A stretch of 11,869 nt of DNA from positions 1 through 11,869 of the forward strand of contig JAHIPR010000302.1 in NCBI GenBank assembly GCA_018903015.1, read 5' to 3'. Source of the stretch: a bacterium. Its GTDB lineage: Bacteria; Atribacterota; JS1; SB-45; 34-128. The notes under the pieces were generated by a model that was given only the letters and a program-made list of their open reading frames with translations, ran no database searches and was not told the origin of the DNA. How positions within the stretch are numbered: the first letter of the stretch is position 1; each line of letters opens with the position of its first letter. Positions 1 through 8,458 of this stretch are shown one piece after another. The position numbers and the translations under genes were made by a program.

Positions 1-1746
1 CTTATCATCTGAGCGTTTAGCTAATTGTATTAAAAATTCGCTTGTCTTATTCTGTTCCATTAAAACAGGCTGACTCAGGTTAATTTGGAGAGGAAAAAGT
101 CGACAGACCAGTCTATCAGGATAAATTTCTAATCCTACTGCCAAACCCTGCTGGGTTTCGGGAGAAAAATATTGATCAAAAATAAAATTTCCCAAAGAAT
201 AAAAGACAAGCTTCCCCTGATATTTTTCAATATTTTGCACCACATGAGGGTGATGGCCGATAATTAAATCTACTCCTGCTTCAATCATTTTATGGGCAAA
301 CCTTTGTTGGGCAGGAGAGTTGATTAATTTATATTCTTCACCCCAATGCATACTTACGATTAAAAAATTATCGGGATTTAAAGATTTGACTGTTTTTATT
401 GCTTTAATCATTTCTTCTTCTTTATCAATGAAGGGAAAAATTTGATTAAAAGCTAAAAAAGTTATATTATCCCTAAAAAAAGAAGAATTAAGGTTATCCG
501 AGCTACCAGAAAGAGGGTCGCCTACAAAATTTATTCCATATTTTTTTAACCACTTTTTTGTTTCTTCCAATCCTTCTTTTCCCATATCCGGAGTATGATT
601 ATTAGCCAGGGAAAACAAATTGAAATTACACCAGGAAACCGCTTTAATTATTTCTGGGTTAAAAGCAAACTTTAAAGAATTAGCTGGAAATTCGGGTGGA
701 TTATTTATTATAGGACCTTCTAAATTTCCAAAAACAATATCAATTCCCCTTAAAAAGTGGCTGATTTTTTGAAAAGGATAATAAATACTGTTTTGTTTTA
801 TTAAATTCTCTACTCCCCGGGCTAACATAATATCTCCTACCAACAGAACAGTTTTTACTCCCTCGTTAAAACCTTCAACAGTTGAGCCAGAAATATTTAC
901 CTCAGTTTTTTTCTCTCCAAAGACTACACTAAAATAAGAAGTGGTTTCTTCTAATCCTAAATTTAAAAAATCAACAGAATTTTTATGAGCAATAATGTGA
1001 GGGACTTCTTTCTGCTGTAATTTAGCAAAAAATCTGGCTGCATACAGGGACTGCCAGCAATCAACCTCTATGTTTTTAAAATTTTCTTCCTCAAAATTTA
1101 ATAAAACTCGGATACTTTTTGTATCATGAAAATCAGCTGCCGGGAAAGGAAGATAGTGAGAGAAATCTACACTGGCAACAACAATAGTATTGAGAAAGGT
1201 ATTTTCATCAATTTTTTTTACCAATTGTTCTACTTGTTCTTTAGTAATATCGGTAGGTATCAGAATGGGCAAAATATTAGTTTCGGGGAAATATTTTTTG
1301 ATATAAGGGAGTAGAACAGTTACTCCATGTTCAGCAATAACTGCAGAATTATTAAGAATCATTTTATTTTCTTTAAATAATTTTTCCCGCAAGAAGGTAT
1401 CAATTTTTAAATTATTAAATTCTTTGTCATTTGAATCTAAGGCGATAGTAATAAATGAATTACTCTCCATAAGAATTCCGCTTTGAAAATGATCCGGACT
1501 TAATATGACTATTGTTTTAGGCTTTTCCTGGGAGGAAATATAACAAAAAAAATCCTCAATAATCTCTTCAGCCAACAAATGATGAGGAACTACTCCAGAA
1601 ATGATATCTTGTTTATTGCCCGAGTCAGATGCAAAAATTTCTAATGTGTTGATAAAGTTTAATATCAAAACAATACTGAGAAAAATAATCAAAATAGAGA
1701 AAAGTGAAATATAATTCTTTCTGGAATTGAATTTAAAAATCTTCAT
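1..1746 (-). CDS. Memo-like / CapA-like fusion protein, membrane-anchored (3' end beyond window)
   Basis: An open frame of 582 codons runs from ATG at 1746 to the left edge without a stop, so the C-terminus is missing. The start is supported by AGGTGG about 11 nt upstream. Residues about 12-33 form one hydrophobic signal anchor, placing the rest outside the cytoplasm. Residues about 48-290 resemble the Memo family (AmmeMemoRadiSam system protein B): a PHH motif at 54-56, SPDH ending at His86, EHGVTVLLPY with His140, and SVDFSH with His197. The spacing matches the metal-site histidines known from Memo proteins. Residues about 299-550 are a CapA/PgsA-type metallophosphatase domain: VGDIML near 302-307, NLEGP, LANNHT, SMHWGEE near 465-471, GHHPH at 497-501 and SLGNFIFD. 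The gene is last in the three-gene operon, 14 bp after the spermidine-synthase-like gene. CapA domains are known from poly-gamma-glutamate export and cell-wall roles; the substrate here is unknown. The domain calls are confident and the joint function is inference. Confidence -1.
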   Translation of the reverse strand, partial: MKIFKFNSRKNYISLFSILIIFLSIVLILNFINTLEIFASDSGNKQDIISGVVPHHLLAEEIIEDFFCYISSQEKPKTIVILSPDHFQSGILMESNSFITIALDSNDKEFNNLKIDTFLREKLFKENKMILNNSAVIAEHGVTVLLPYIKKYFPETNILPILIPTDITKEQVEQLVKKIDENTFLNTIVVASVDFSHYLPFPAADFHDTKSIRVLLNFEEENFKNIEVDCWQSLYAARFFAKLQQKEVPHIIAHKNSVDFLNLGLEETTSYFSVVFGEKKTEVNISGSTVEGFNEGVKTVLLVGDIMLARGVENLIKQNSIYYPFQKISHFLRGIDIVFGNLEGPIINNPPEFPANSLKFAFNPEIIKAVSWCNFNLFSLANNHTPDMGKEGLEETKKWLKKYGINFVGDPLSGSSDNLNSSFFRDNITFLAFNQIFPFIDKEEEMIKAIKTVKSLNPDNFLIVSMHWGEEYKLINSPAQQRFAHKMIEAGVDLIIGHHPHVVQNIEKYQGKLVFYSLGNFIFDQYFSPETQQGLAVGLEIYPDRLVCRLFPLQINLSQPVLMEQNKTSEFLIQLAKRSDDK

Positions 1747-1760
1747 AAAGTTATATCCAC

Positions 1761-4259
1761 CTAAAATGTCATTTTTCTAGAATAATTTATACTGAGAAAT
1801 CCAAAAAGATATACCAGAGCGGCTAATGTAGCCACTACTCTAAACCCAAAGAAGAGGGCGATTATCACTGCGGAGACAGAGGCGATAATAGAACAGAAAC
1901 TGTTAGTTGCCCATAACCAGGGGATAAGCTCTTTTTCTTTCCCTTGGTTTATCGAACTGACCAGTCTTATCCCTAAGGGGAAGGGCATCCCCATTAAAAA
2001 TCCTAAAGGAAAAATTAGCCCTATAGTAATTAATATTCTCACTAACAAACTATATTTCAAAGTAGTATTAAAAATATGAGGTAAGATAATTTGGTATAGT
2101 AATAAGATTACACACAGGGTAAGTATAATAATTTTTAAACTTCCAATATAATTTTTCTCCATTTTTTTAGAATAAAAACTTCCCAAGCCGGAGAAGAATA
2201 GAAAGGAGAAGATGATAATAGAGGTAGAATAAGCAGGATTAGTCAGATAGAGAATAAATTTTTGGATAAAAGAGATTTCTAAAAGCATATACCCTAAACC
2301 TAAAGAGGCAAAATAAAGCAAAAAAGGAATTTTTACCTTTCTTTTACTTATAGGGAGTCCCTTTAAAATTAAAGGTAAAAATATGAAAATGATACTAAAT
2401 ATGATTCCCTGAAGGAAAGTGGCAAAGATAATTAAATTTCCCCATTCTATTAAAGACTGCCAATTGCCCGTACTTTTGACTATCTTAGGGATATTTTGCC
2501 ATTTTAAAGTATAAAAGAAGTAAGGTTGATTATCGGTGACTGCCGAAACATTAAAGAAATAACTATCATAAAAATCCTTTAACTCATCTCCCTTAAAACT
2601 ATTTATCAATTGGCCTATCTCCTGATAATAATAACTCTGCTCCAGGATATGATTTATATTAGCATCTTCCTCCTTAATACCTGGGAAATAGACTGTATCA
2701 AAGTTCCTTTTATCACAAAAATCTTTAATTATTCTTATTTCTTCCTCTCCTATTTCTTTTTTACTTAAGATAAGGGTAGAAGTAACCCAACTACGGATTA
2801 CAGCCAGATGATTTTCCGGTTTTTCTATCCCCATTCGACTGAGGGCTTCTAAACTGATGCTGCAAAGACGCACAACCTCTCGAGGAGGGAATTTTAGCCA
2901 GCGAGTGATACTCAATTTTCCTCCTTCAGAAAGATGCTGCCAAAAGTCCATAAACCCCTCTACTGTATAAAGATAATTTTCAGATGTGCTGTAAAATCCT
3001 CCGGAAGCAGTATTGGATGAGCCAATTAAAGAAATTTGAATCAAGTCAAACTTTTGCTCTAATCCTTTTAATACACTCCTCCCTTCACCGGTTGAAATTT
3101 TAATTCCCTCACGGTTATAAATATTTCCCGAGTAATCGCTATAATTATTTTGAAGTAAAATCTTGATATCGGGGTTCATCTCAATTCCCCAGATCTCTTC
3201 CGCGCCGTTATAAATTCCTCCCAAGATATCTAATCCTCCACCAGGTCCGATGATTAATATCTTTCCCTGATTATCTATATCCCTTACAAGATGAAATCCT
3301 AAGGCAGAAGAGATATAATCTGAAAACTCTATTTTTACCGATGCCTTTAAATCATCCTCCCCCTCCAATCTGGTAATCGCACTCAATCCATCACCATCAG
3401 TGACCAGACCTAATTGTTCAGGAATTTCCCCCGGGAAATTCAAACTTAACCCCGGCGCGTATTTTACTCCCTCACTTTCTACCACCTCCAATCTGGCGAC
3501 ACTATTCTCCTGGCTATCAATTATTCGGGAATTAGGGTAAAGCAATAAAGTGAATAAACTTTTATAAGGATTTATCGGGAAAGAATAAAAACTCTCTGCT
3601 CCGCTAAATAAAATAATAAAAACCAATATCCCCACAATATAAATTATTGATCTTTTATCTTTCAGTTTTAAGGAAAATAAAAAAGAAGCTAAAAAAGAGA
3701 ACAGGGGAGGGATGATTAATAAATGGTTCAAACTTATGTAATTAGCCAGAACTAAAAAAGAGATACAGCCGATAGATGCTCCTCCCAAATCACAGAAATA
3801 TATTTTATTTATTTTTTCGGGTAGTTTAGATATGGCTAAAGAGATACAGAGTCCGGCAAAGAAAAAGGGTGTAGCAATGGCTAAATAATAAATCACTAAG
3901 TACAGTAATTGATATCTATCTGTAGTTATCCGGTAAAGGTCAAAGGGGATTTTGGAGATGATAAATAGAGAGAATAAAGAACCCAAAGAGAATAGTAGGG
4001 AAAAGAAGAGGAGATATTTATATAAATTTTTACCTTCAGCCCTTTTCAGAATCGGCGTAAAGACCGATAAAAAAGTTCCGCTCGCTCCATATCCTAAAAA
4101 GGCGATACTAATAATCATGAAAGACAGATAATTCCATTGGAGAATAGAAAATACTCGCATAAGAGAGAGTTCAAAAAGCAAGACTGAACCAGAAAAAAAG
4201 AATATTCCTATACATAAAGGAAAATCATTATCTTTTTTAGCTGTTACCATAATATCCAT
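1761..4259 (-). CDS. Polytopic membrane protein with spermidine-synthase-like (SAM-binding fold) domain
   Basis: This 832-residue protein has three parts. Residues about 13-220 contain about seven hydrophobic segments. Residues about 245-590 form a soluble Rossmann-like domain. Residues about 605-825 contain about six or seven further membrane segments. The soluble part has the spermidine synthase/methyltransferase signature: ILIIGPGGG at 334-342, GIEMNP at 358-363 (the acidic residue that usually binds the nucleoside ribose), GEGR at 391-394 and TDNQPYFF at 575-582. The DSSD-type catalytic motif of true aminopropyltransferases is replaced by SLIGSSN at 410-416, so polyamine synthesis is unlikely. 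Typical late motifs of this membrane family follow, including YMLLEISFIQ near 657-666 and PLGFLMGMPFPLG near 751-763. The gene overlaps the end of the patatin-like gene by 16 bp, indicating translational coupling. A second in-frame ATG at 4250 is a possible start; the Shine-Dalgarno site is weak for either. The enzymatic role is unknown. Confidence -1.
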   Translation of the reverse strand: MDIMVTAKKDNDFPLCIGIFFFSGSVLLFELSLMRVFSILQWNYLSFMIISIAFLGYGASGTFLSVFTPILKRAEGKNLYKYLLFFSLLFSLGSLFSLFIISKIPFDLYRITTDRYQLLYLVIYYLAIATPFFFAGLCISLAISKLPEKINKIYFCDLGGASIGCISFLVLANYISLNHLLIIPPLFSFLASFLFSLKLKDKRSIIYIVGILVFIILFSGAESFYSFPINPYKSLFTLLLYPNSRIIDSQENSVARLEVVESEGVKYAPGLSLNFPGEIPEQLGLVTDGDGLSAITRLEGEDDLKASVKIEFSDYISSALGFHLVRDIDNQGKILIIGPGGGLDILGGIYNGAEEIWGIEMNPDIKILLQNNYSDYSGNIYNREGIKISTGEGRSVLKGLEQKFDLIQISLIGSSNTASGGFYSTSENYLYTVEGFMDFWQHLSEGGKLSITRWLKFPPREVVRLCSISLEALSRMGIEKPENHLAVIRSWVTSTLILSKKEIGEEEIRIIKDFCDKRNFDTVYFPGIKEEDANINHILEQSYYYQEIGQLINSFKGDELKDFYDSYFFNVSAVTDNQPYFFYTLKWQNIPKIVKSTGNWQSLIEWGNLIIFATFLQGIIFSIIFIFLPLILKGLPISKRKVKIPFLLYFASLGLGYMLLEISFIQKFILYLTNPAYSTSIIIFSFLFFSGLGSFYSKKMEKNYIGSLKIIILTLCVILLLYQIILPHIFNTTLKYSLLVRILITIGLIFPLGFLMGMPFPLGIRLVSSINQGKEKELIPWLWATNSFCSIIASVSAVIIALFFGFRVVATLAALVYLFGFLSINYSRKMTF

Positions 4260-5476
4260 TGTTTCCGTAGTTTTTCTTTAATTACTCTTTTAATCCCAGG
4301 TATATTAATCAGGCCAGCCATAATACCACCTTTAATGAGCATTTCTGCCTTATCAAAATCAAAAAGATTTATTTCTTTAATTCCAAAGGGGACGATGACT
4401 ATATCTGCCCCTTCCAGGCTTTGGTCGGTAATCTTTGATTCCATAATATCGGTGGATTGGCTGATTATTTCAAAAATATTAGGACCTTCAAATTTTGATT
4501 TAACCTGCTCTATTGTTTGTTTCAAAAACCCTTTTTCTTCATCAACTAAAGGAGTAATTTTTTCTGTATCCCTAAATTTTGGGCTTTCCTCTTTATTTAT
4601 TCTTAAATCCTCTAAATTTTCTACCTCTTTTAAATGGCCAGTCTCTTTATCAATCATCAAGACAGCAGTGTAAGGATTTATTTTAGCTAGACTGACGGCA
4701 ATGATAATATCAGCTCCCATCATCTGGACTACATCCACCGGGACCGGATTGACTACTCCCCCATCTACCAGATAATAATCCTGATACTTTACCGGTGTAA
4801 ATATACCGGGAATGGAAATGCTTGCCCTTACAGCGTCGATTACTTTTCCTTGATTAATAATTACTTCTGCTCCATTTTCAATTTCAGTAGCTACCGCAGC
4901 AAAGGGAATACTAAGATCATCAAAGGTTTTATCTTTTATGGCAAACTGATTGAGCATTTTTTCTATACGATCACCACTGATTAACCCAGAGTGGGGAAAG
5001 ACAGGGTCTATTAGAAAAAGGGTCTTGCTCTTTTTAATGGAAAGTGCCACTTCTTCCAGTTGTCTAATAGTTGCTCCGCTGGCATAGAGACCTCCAATGA
5101 CCGAACCAATACTGGTGCCGGCGATTATATCGATAGGAATATTATAGGCTTCAAGTGCTAGAATAACACCTACGTGGGCTAATCCTCGTGCCGAGCCGCC
5201 CCCTAAAGCCAGGCCAATTTTCAATCCCTTCTTTTTACATTTAGCCAACAAATCTTCTAATTCTAAATCCTTTTCTACAATTACCTTAAATTCGTCATCT
5301 TTAGTGATAAATACATTATTTGCAAATTGAGCTTCCATATCAGCATAGGTTAGATCAATAGCAGTATTTTCTATTTTTCTCTTGCTTATGGTATCCGCAT
5401 AGACAAAGAAGGCAGAATTCGACAGACAAAATAATAAAATAAAAAGCAATATAATTTTAAAAATATTTTTAGACAT
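4244..5476 (-). CDS. Exported patatin-like phospholipase (NTE/RssA family)
   Basis: This 410-residue protein starts at ATG 5476, chosen because GGAGGAGA lies directly upstream; a longer GTG-initiated frame from 5506 would translate through that ribosome site. Residues 1-27 look like a Sec signal peptide (basic start, IILLFILLF core, VYA cleavage before Asp28). The patatin domain spans about 86-260. It shows the oxyanion-hole motif GGGSARG at 92-98, the nucleophile elbow GTSIG at 120-124 with Ser122, and the DGG motif at 238-240 with Asp238 completing the Ser-Asp dyad. The family hydrolyses acyl ester bonds of phospholipids and related lipids. Residues about 330-395 match the C-terminal extension usual in bacterial NTE-type proteins, with an ADIVIVPF strand. 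RssA-type members are often cytosolic, so the signal peptide points to a periplasmic or envelope role. It is the first gene of the leftward operon and overlaps the next gene by 16 bp. Fold and catalytic residues are certain; the substrate is unknown. Confidence -1.
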   Translation of the reverse strand: MSKNIFKIILLFILLFCLSNSAFFVYADTISKRKIENTAIDLTYADMEAQFANNVFITKDDEFKVIVEKDLELEDLLAKCKKKGLKIGLALGGGSARGLAHVGVILALEAYNIPIDIIAGTSIGSVIGGLYASGATIRQLEEVALSIKKSKTLFLIDPVFPHSGLISGDRIEKMLNQFAIKDKTFDDLSIPFAAVATEIENGAEVIINQGKVIDAVRASISIPGIFTPVKYQDYYLVDGGVVNPVPVDVVQMMGADIIIAVSLAKINPYTAVLMIDKETGHLKEVENLEDLRINKEESPKFRDTEKITPLVDEEKGFLKQTIEQVKSKFEGPNIFEIISQSTDIMESKITDQSLEGADIVIVPFGIKEINLFDFDKAEMLIKGGIMAGLINIPGIKRVIKEKLRKQWILW

Positions 5477-5480
5477 TTTT

Positions 5481-5488
5481 TCTCCTCC
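5481..5488 (-). promoter_or_regulatory. Ribosome binding site of patatin-like gene
   Basis: GGAGGAGA on the minus strand lies 4-11 nt before ATG 5476. It decides the start: an upstream GTG at 5506 in the same frame is rejected because this site would then be inside the coding sequence, and because starting at 5476 gives a canonical signal peptide. Confidence -1.
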
Positions 5489-5520
5489 AATTTCTACTAA
5501 ATTCACTAAAAACGAAAGTA

Positions 5521-5549
5521 AATATTCTTTTTTTATATTCTGTATTCAA
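5521..5549 (-). promoter_or_regulatory. Candidate promoter of the leftward envelope operon
   Basis: On the minus strand TTGAAT (5549-5544) is followed after 17 nt by AATATT (5526-5521). It lies about 45 nt upstream of the patatin-like start, a normal leader length. The -10 box lacks the usual first T and the region is very AT-rich, so this is a tentative call. Confidence -1.
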
Positions 5550-5689
5550 TACTAAGAAAAAAGTAAAGTGTGTCTTCCTTTATTTTATAAATCTACTATT
5601 GCCCCATATAATCATAATTCGCCATCTAAATCAAAAAATCCTTTTTATTTAATACATTTTAATATAAATTTATTTAAAAATATAGGGGG

Positions 5690-5721
5690 AATATTGTCAT
5701 TGCGAAATATTGTCATTGCGA
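5690..5721. repeat. Perfect 16-bp tandem duplication
   Basis: AATATTGTCATTGCGA occurs twice with no gap, at 5690-5705 and 5706-5721. The second copy runs directly into the left arm of the hairpin element. The duplication may be a trace of insertion or slippage at the element's edge. Confidence -1.
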
Positions 5722-5761
5722 GGATGATATTCAATTAATATTGAATATCATCCGTGGCAAT
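5715..5761. repeat. Intergenic palindromic element (REP/MITE-like hairpin)
   Basis: The core is a perfect inverted repeat: GGATGATATTCAAT at 5722-5735, loop TAAT, and the complement at 5740-5753. The stem continues after a short mismatch with ATTGC at 5715-5719 pairing with GCAAT at 5757-5761. The outer words TCATTGCGAG and GGCAATCTCG resemble the ends of a short dispersed element that I recall from many uncultured bacterial genomes; this is from memory. It lies between divergent genes, so a terminator role is unlikely. No coding capacity is seen. Confidence -1.
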
Positions 5762-5827
5762 CTCGTAATACTTTTTCTATAAATGAAAAACCAATAGCTA
5801 ATAACTTTTTCTTTAAAAAAGAAGGAT

Positions 5828-5857
5828 TTTCCAAAACTTTGTCGAATTAATTATAAT
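5828..5857 (+). promoter_or_regulatory. Candidate promoter of the metallophosphoesterase gene
   Basis: A perfect TATAAT at 5852-5857 follows TTTCCA at 5828-5833 (four matches to the -35 consensus) with an 18-nt spacer. The start codon is 31 nt after the -10 box, giving a short leader. The -10 is good and the -35 moderate. Confidence -1.
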
Positions 5858-5887
5858 GGATATTAAAATAAAAATGGGATAAATAAT

Positions 5888-7192
5888 ATGATAGTTTTTA
5901 TTAGTGATTTACACTTTGTAGATGAAACTGCCGGAAAACAAAACGTTCCTACATCTGCTTTTAAATTATTTTTATCAAATATTAAAACGCATTCAGAAAA
6001 AACCAAGAATAAAGAAAAAGAATTAAAGATAGTATTTTTAGGTGACATATTTGATCTTCTTAGAACTGAAGAATGGTTTCATGAAAAAGAAGAAGATATG
6101 CCCTGGGGAAATAATACTGAAAACATGAAAAAAAGAGCAAAAATCATATTAGATAAAATTGCTGAAAAAAACAAAGATACCTTCAATTTATTCTCAAAAC
6201 AAAATCTGGAAAATACATTTAAAGACAATCATGTTGAAACTATTTATATACCTGGGAACCACGACAGGCTATGTTGGATGATAGGCGAATTAAAAGAAAA
6301 AGTAATAGAACTTTTAGGTTTAAGTGCTAATAATGCTGAAAATTTTAAGCATTACTTTTCTAACAGCGGACATGGAGTATATGCCACGCATGGACATATA
6401 TTTGACAAATTCAATTATGAGGGAGGACCTTCATATACCGATTCAGATTATAGGTTAGTCCCCATTGGTGACCCTATTACAACAGAAATTTTAACTAAGA
6501 TTCCTTATAAATTAATAAAAAATATTGAGTTAAAAAATACACTAAGTAGTGAAAATATAATCCGATTAAAATATAATTTTCGAGAAATAGGAAATATTCG
6601 ACCTTTTTATGCCACTTTAAAATGGCTTCTTTTTCAAATAAATGAAAATATAGCATTAAAAGAAATCATTGAAGATACCATAGATGAAGTGATGGTTGAA
6701 TTTAATGATTTGAAATTTGTAAAAAATTGGTACAAACATCATGACAAATGGTATCAGCCCTTTGATACAGCAGATATGATTCAAGCTTGTGTTTTTTGTT
6801 TAGAGAAATTTAAAATATTTTCTTTCGAAAAACTATCAGGGATTATAGAATACATTATGAGTAAGCTAAGCGGACACAATGATAGTGATGGTGCGATTAA
6901 ACTTTTCCGTAGTCTGAGCGAGAACATTCAATATGTCGTTATGGGGCATACCCATTTCCCCTCACAGCAACCCCTTTTTTTCGACCAGCAGGATAATGGA
7001 AAAATACGTGAATGCCTTTATCTGAATACAGGAACTTGGATAAAAAATTATTATGAATGTAGAGAAGGAAATGGTTTTATCGGGTGGAAAAATATAAATT
7101 ATGTGATTGTTTACACACCAGAAGAAAAACCTAATAAATATAATTTATCGGTATTCGAAACCTGGCGGGGGGTTGAAAAGAGAGATGAATAA
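5888..7192 (+). CDS. Calcineurin-like metallophosphoesterase
   Basis: This 434-residue cytoplasmic-looking protein has the full dinuclear-metal phosphoesterase motif set: SDLH with Asp7 and His9, GDIFD at 52-56, GNHDR at 123-127, THGH at 167-170 and GHTH at 353-356, followed by NTGTW at 380-384. About 180 mostly helical residues, roughly 172-350, are inserted between the last two metal motifs. This makes it longer than the 240-270 residues of simple members such as LpxH. Members cleave phosphomonoesters or phosphodiesters, including nucleotides; the substrate here cannot be read from sequence. The start begins straight into the first beta strand, as usual for the family; the only ribosome site is a weak GGGA. 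It is the first plus-strand gene, followed after 174 bp (holding a palindromic repeat) by a SIR2-family gene. That neighbour suggests a nucleotide-related defence role, which is inference. Confidence -1.
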   Translation: MIVFISDLHFVDETAGKQNVPTSAFKLFLSNIKTHSEKTKNKEKELKIVFLGDIFDLLRTEEWFHEKEEDMPWGNNTENMKKRAKIILDKIAEKNKDTFNLFSKQNLENTFKDNHVETIYIPGNHDRLCWMIGELKEKVIELLGLSANNAENFKHYFSNSGHGVYATHGHIFDKFNYEGGPSYTDSDYRLVPIGDPITTEILTKIPYKLIKNIELKNTLSSENIIRLKYNFREIGNIRPFYATLKWLLFQINENIALKEIIEDTIDEVMVEFNDLKFVKNWYKHHDKWYQPFDTADMIQACVFCLEKFKIFSFEKLSGIIEYIMSKLSGHNDSDGAIKLFRSLSENIQYVVMGHTHFPSQQPLFFDQQDNGKIRECLYLNTGTWIKNYYECREGNGFIGWKNINYVIVYTPEEKPNKYNLSVFETWRGVEKRDE

Positions 7193-7232
7193 TTCTTAAA
7201 TCATATTTATTAAAAAATGCAATCAGAGTCAG

Positions 7233-7300
7233 ATTACACAAATTTACAAAATACAAAACGAAAATAGAATAAGAAAATTGTGAAGTTGTGAGGCTTGAAC
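7233..7300 (-). repeat. Palindromic repeat, copy 1 (inverted relative to copies 2 and 3)
   Basis: The left part, with TTACACAAATTTACAAAAT at 7235-7253, is an imperfect inverted repeat of the right part at about 7275-7294. The right part holds TTGTGAA-G-TTGTGAG (7278-7292), the reverse of the tandem heptamer at the start of copy 3. Its flank AGGCTTGAACCC is, on the other strand, similar to the GGGTCAGGCTTC flank of copy 3. The central words ACAAAAT and AAAACG are shared with the other copies. It lies between the phosphoesterase and SIR2 genes. Confidence -1.
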
Positions 7301-7328
7301 CCAAGGTGCCCCTAATTAAATAAGTGCG

Positions 7329-7344
7329 AATAATTGAAATTATT
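7329..7344. repeat. Small inverted repeat before the SIR2 gene
   Basis: AATAATT at 7329-7335 and AATTATT at 7338-7344 are separated by GA. The repeat ends about 22 nt before the start codon of the SIR2-family gene. It is all A/T and could be chance or a weak operator or hairpin. Confidence -1.
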
Positions 7345-7366
7345 ATTTTAAAAGAGAGGTGATAAA

Positions 7367-8458
7367 ATGGGAAAGGTATTTATAATTGGAGCAGGAGCTT
7401 CATATGGCCATACTAACGGTGATTTCCCCTTAATTAACGGGTTTTTTAAAAGAGCAAAAGATCTTAGAATAATTTCAGATGATGATGGAAAGATAAAAAA
7501 TGAATATGATGATGTAAACAAATATGTTAAAAATATTTTTAATAGGAATATTTTAAAAGAAGAAATTAACATTGAAGAAATATTGACGAACTTGGAAATT
7601 GATATTGAAAAAAATAGCATTCTTGAATTAAAAATAATAAGAGGAAAGATTATAGAAGTAATTAGGAGTACAATTAATAAGCTTTCCGCTAAACCCTATA
7701 ATGAAAATTCTGAATATTTTCTTTTTATTAAGCACTTAGAAGATGAAGATTCTATAATAACTTTTAATTGGGATTTGTTATTAGACGATATCCTTGGAAG
7801 AAAAAAATGTATTGAGCATGCGTTAGTAAATGAAAAAAAACAATACGAAAACATGTTTATGAAATTGACTGGAAATAGAAGGCAAACATGGGCAGGTATG
7901 GGTCTTAGTCCTTACGTAGATTACCAAACAACGGGATATTATTTAAAACTTCATGGTTCAATAGACTGGGCGTATTGTCCTAATGAAGATTGTGGATTGT
8001 ATAACGAAGTATTTCCAGTTGATAATTTGACCAACCAACATAGCTGTACTGAGTGTAGCACAGAAAGCAAGTTCTTAATAATTCCACCTGTCTTGAATAA
8101 AAAGTATAATGAATTTCCATTTATAAAAAAAATATGGAATTTTGCAAAAAAAGAGGTTTACTCAGCAGATGAATTAGTAATATGGGGATATGGACTCCCT
8201 CCTACAGATTTTTATAGTATGTGGCTGTTGCATCAGGCAAGTAGTAGCTTGAAAAATGTTTCAATAATAAATCCCGTATGTTTTAGAAGGGTTAAAAGAA
8301 AAAGTGGTGTAATTAAATTTAGAAAGAATATGAATTTTCTCAGACCTTTTCTAAGCTCAGTTAAACATAAAACTGAAAAAAATAAAATTAAATATTATGA
8401 AAGTTTTAGAGATTATTATAGAGGCCAAGATTTTTTAACAAAATATAACATAAAATAA
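7367..8458 (+). CDS. SIR2-family NAD-binding protein with zinc ribbon
   Basis: This 363-residue protein starts at ATG 7367 after GAGAGGTGAT. Residues 4-12 (VFIIGAGAS) form the Rossmann nucleotide-binding loop. TFNWD at 132-136 holds the Asn-Asp pair that contacts NAD, and LHGS at 195-198 carries the catalytic histidine, His196. Cys204, Cys209, Cys227 and Cys230 form a zinc ribbon. Residues 240-241 are the PP of the substrate loop, and WGYGLPPTD at 273-281 is the late NAD-site motif usual in this SIR2-like group. It is diverged from classical deacetylase sirtuins. SIR2-like proteins of this type are common NAD-consuming effectors in phage defence, but NADase activity here is inference. It sits between two copies of the palindromic repeat, and copy 2 begins almost at its stop codon. 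Its upstream neighbour is the metallophosphoesterase. Confidence -1.
   Translation: MGKVFIIGAGASYGHTNGDFPLINGFFKRAKDLRIISDDDGKIKNEYDDVNKYVKNIFNRNILKEEINIEEILTNLEIDIEKNSILELKIIRGKIIEVIRSTINKLSAKPYNENSEYFLFIKHLEDEDSIITFNWDLLLDDILGRKKCIEHALVNEKKQYENMFMKLTGNRRQTWAGMGLSPYVDYQTTGYYLKLHGSIDWAYCPNEDCGLYNEVFPVDNLTNQHSCTECSTESKFLIIPPVLNKKYNEFPFIKKIWNFAKKEVYSADELVIWGYGLPPTDFYSMWLLHQASSSLKNVSIINPVCFRRVKRKSGVIKFRKNMNFLRPFLSSVKHKTEKNKIKYYESFRDYYRGQDFLTKYNIK

Noticed and set aside
1126..1314. Plus-strand 62-codon frame
   Set aside because: It lies opposite the Memo-CapA gene, which has clear family motifs throughout; it has no recognisable content.
4335..4673. Plus-strand 112-codon frame
   Set aside because: It is antisense to the patatin-like C-terminal region, with serine/isoleucine-rich shadow composition and no ribosome site.
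5805..5826. Terminator at the A/T-rich TTCTTT...AAAGAA hairpin
   Set aside because: The stem is nearly all A/T, lies upstream of a plus-strand promoter and does not follow any gene on that strand.
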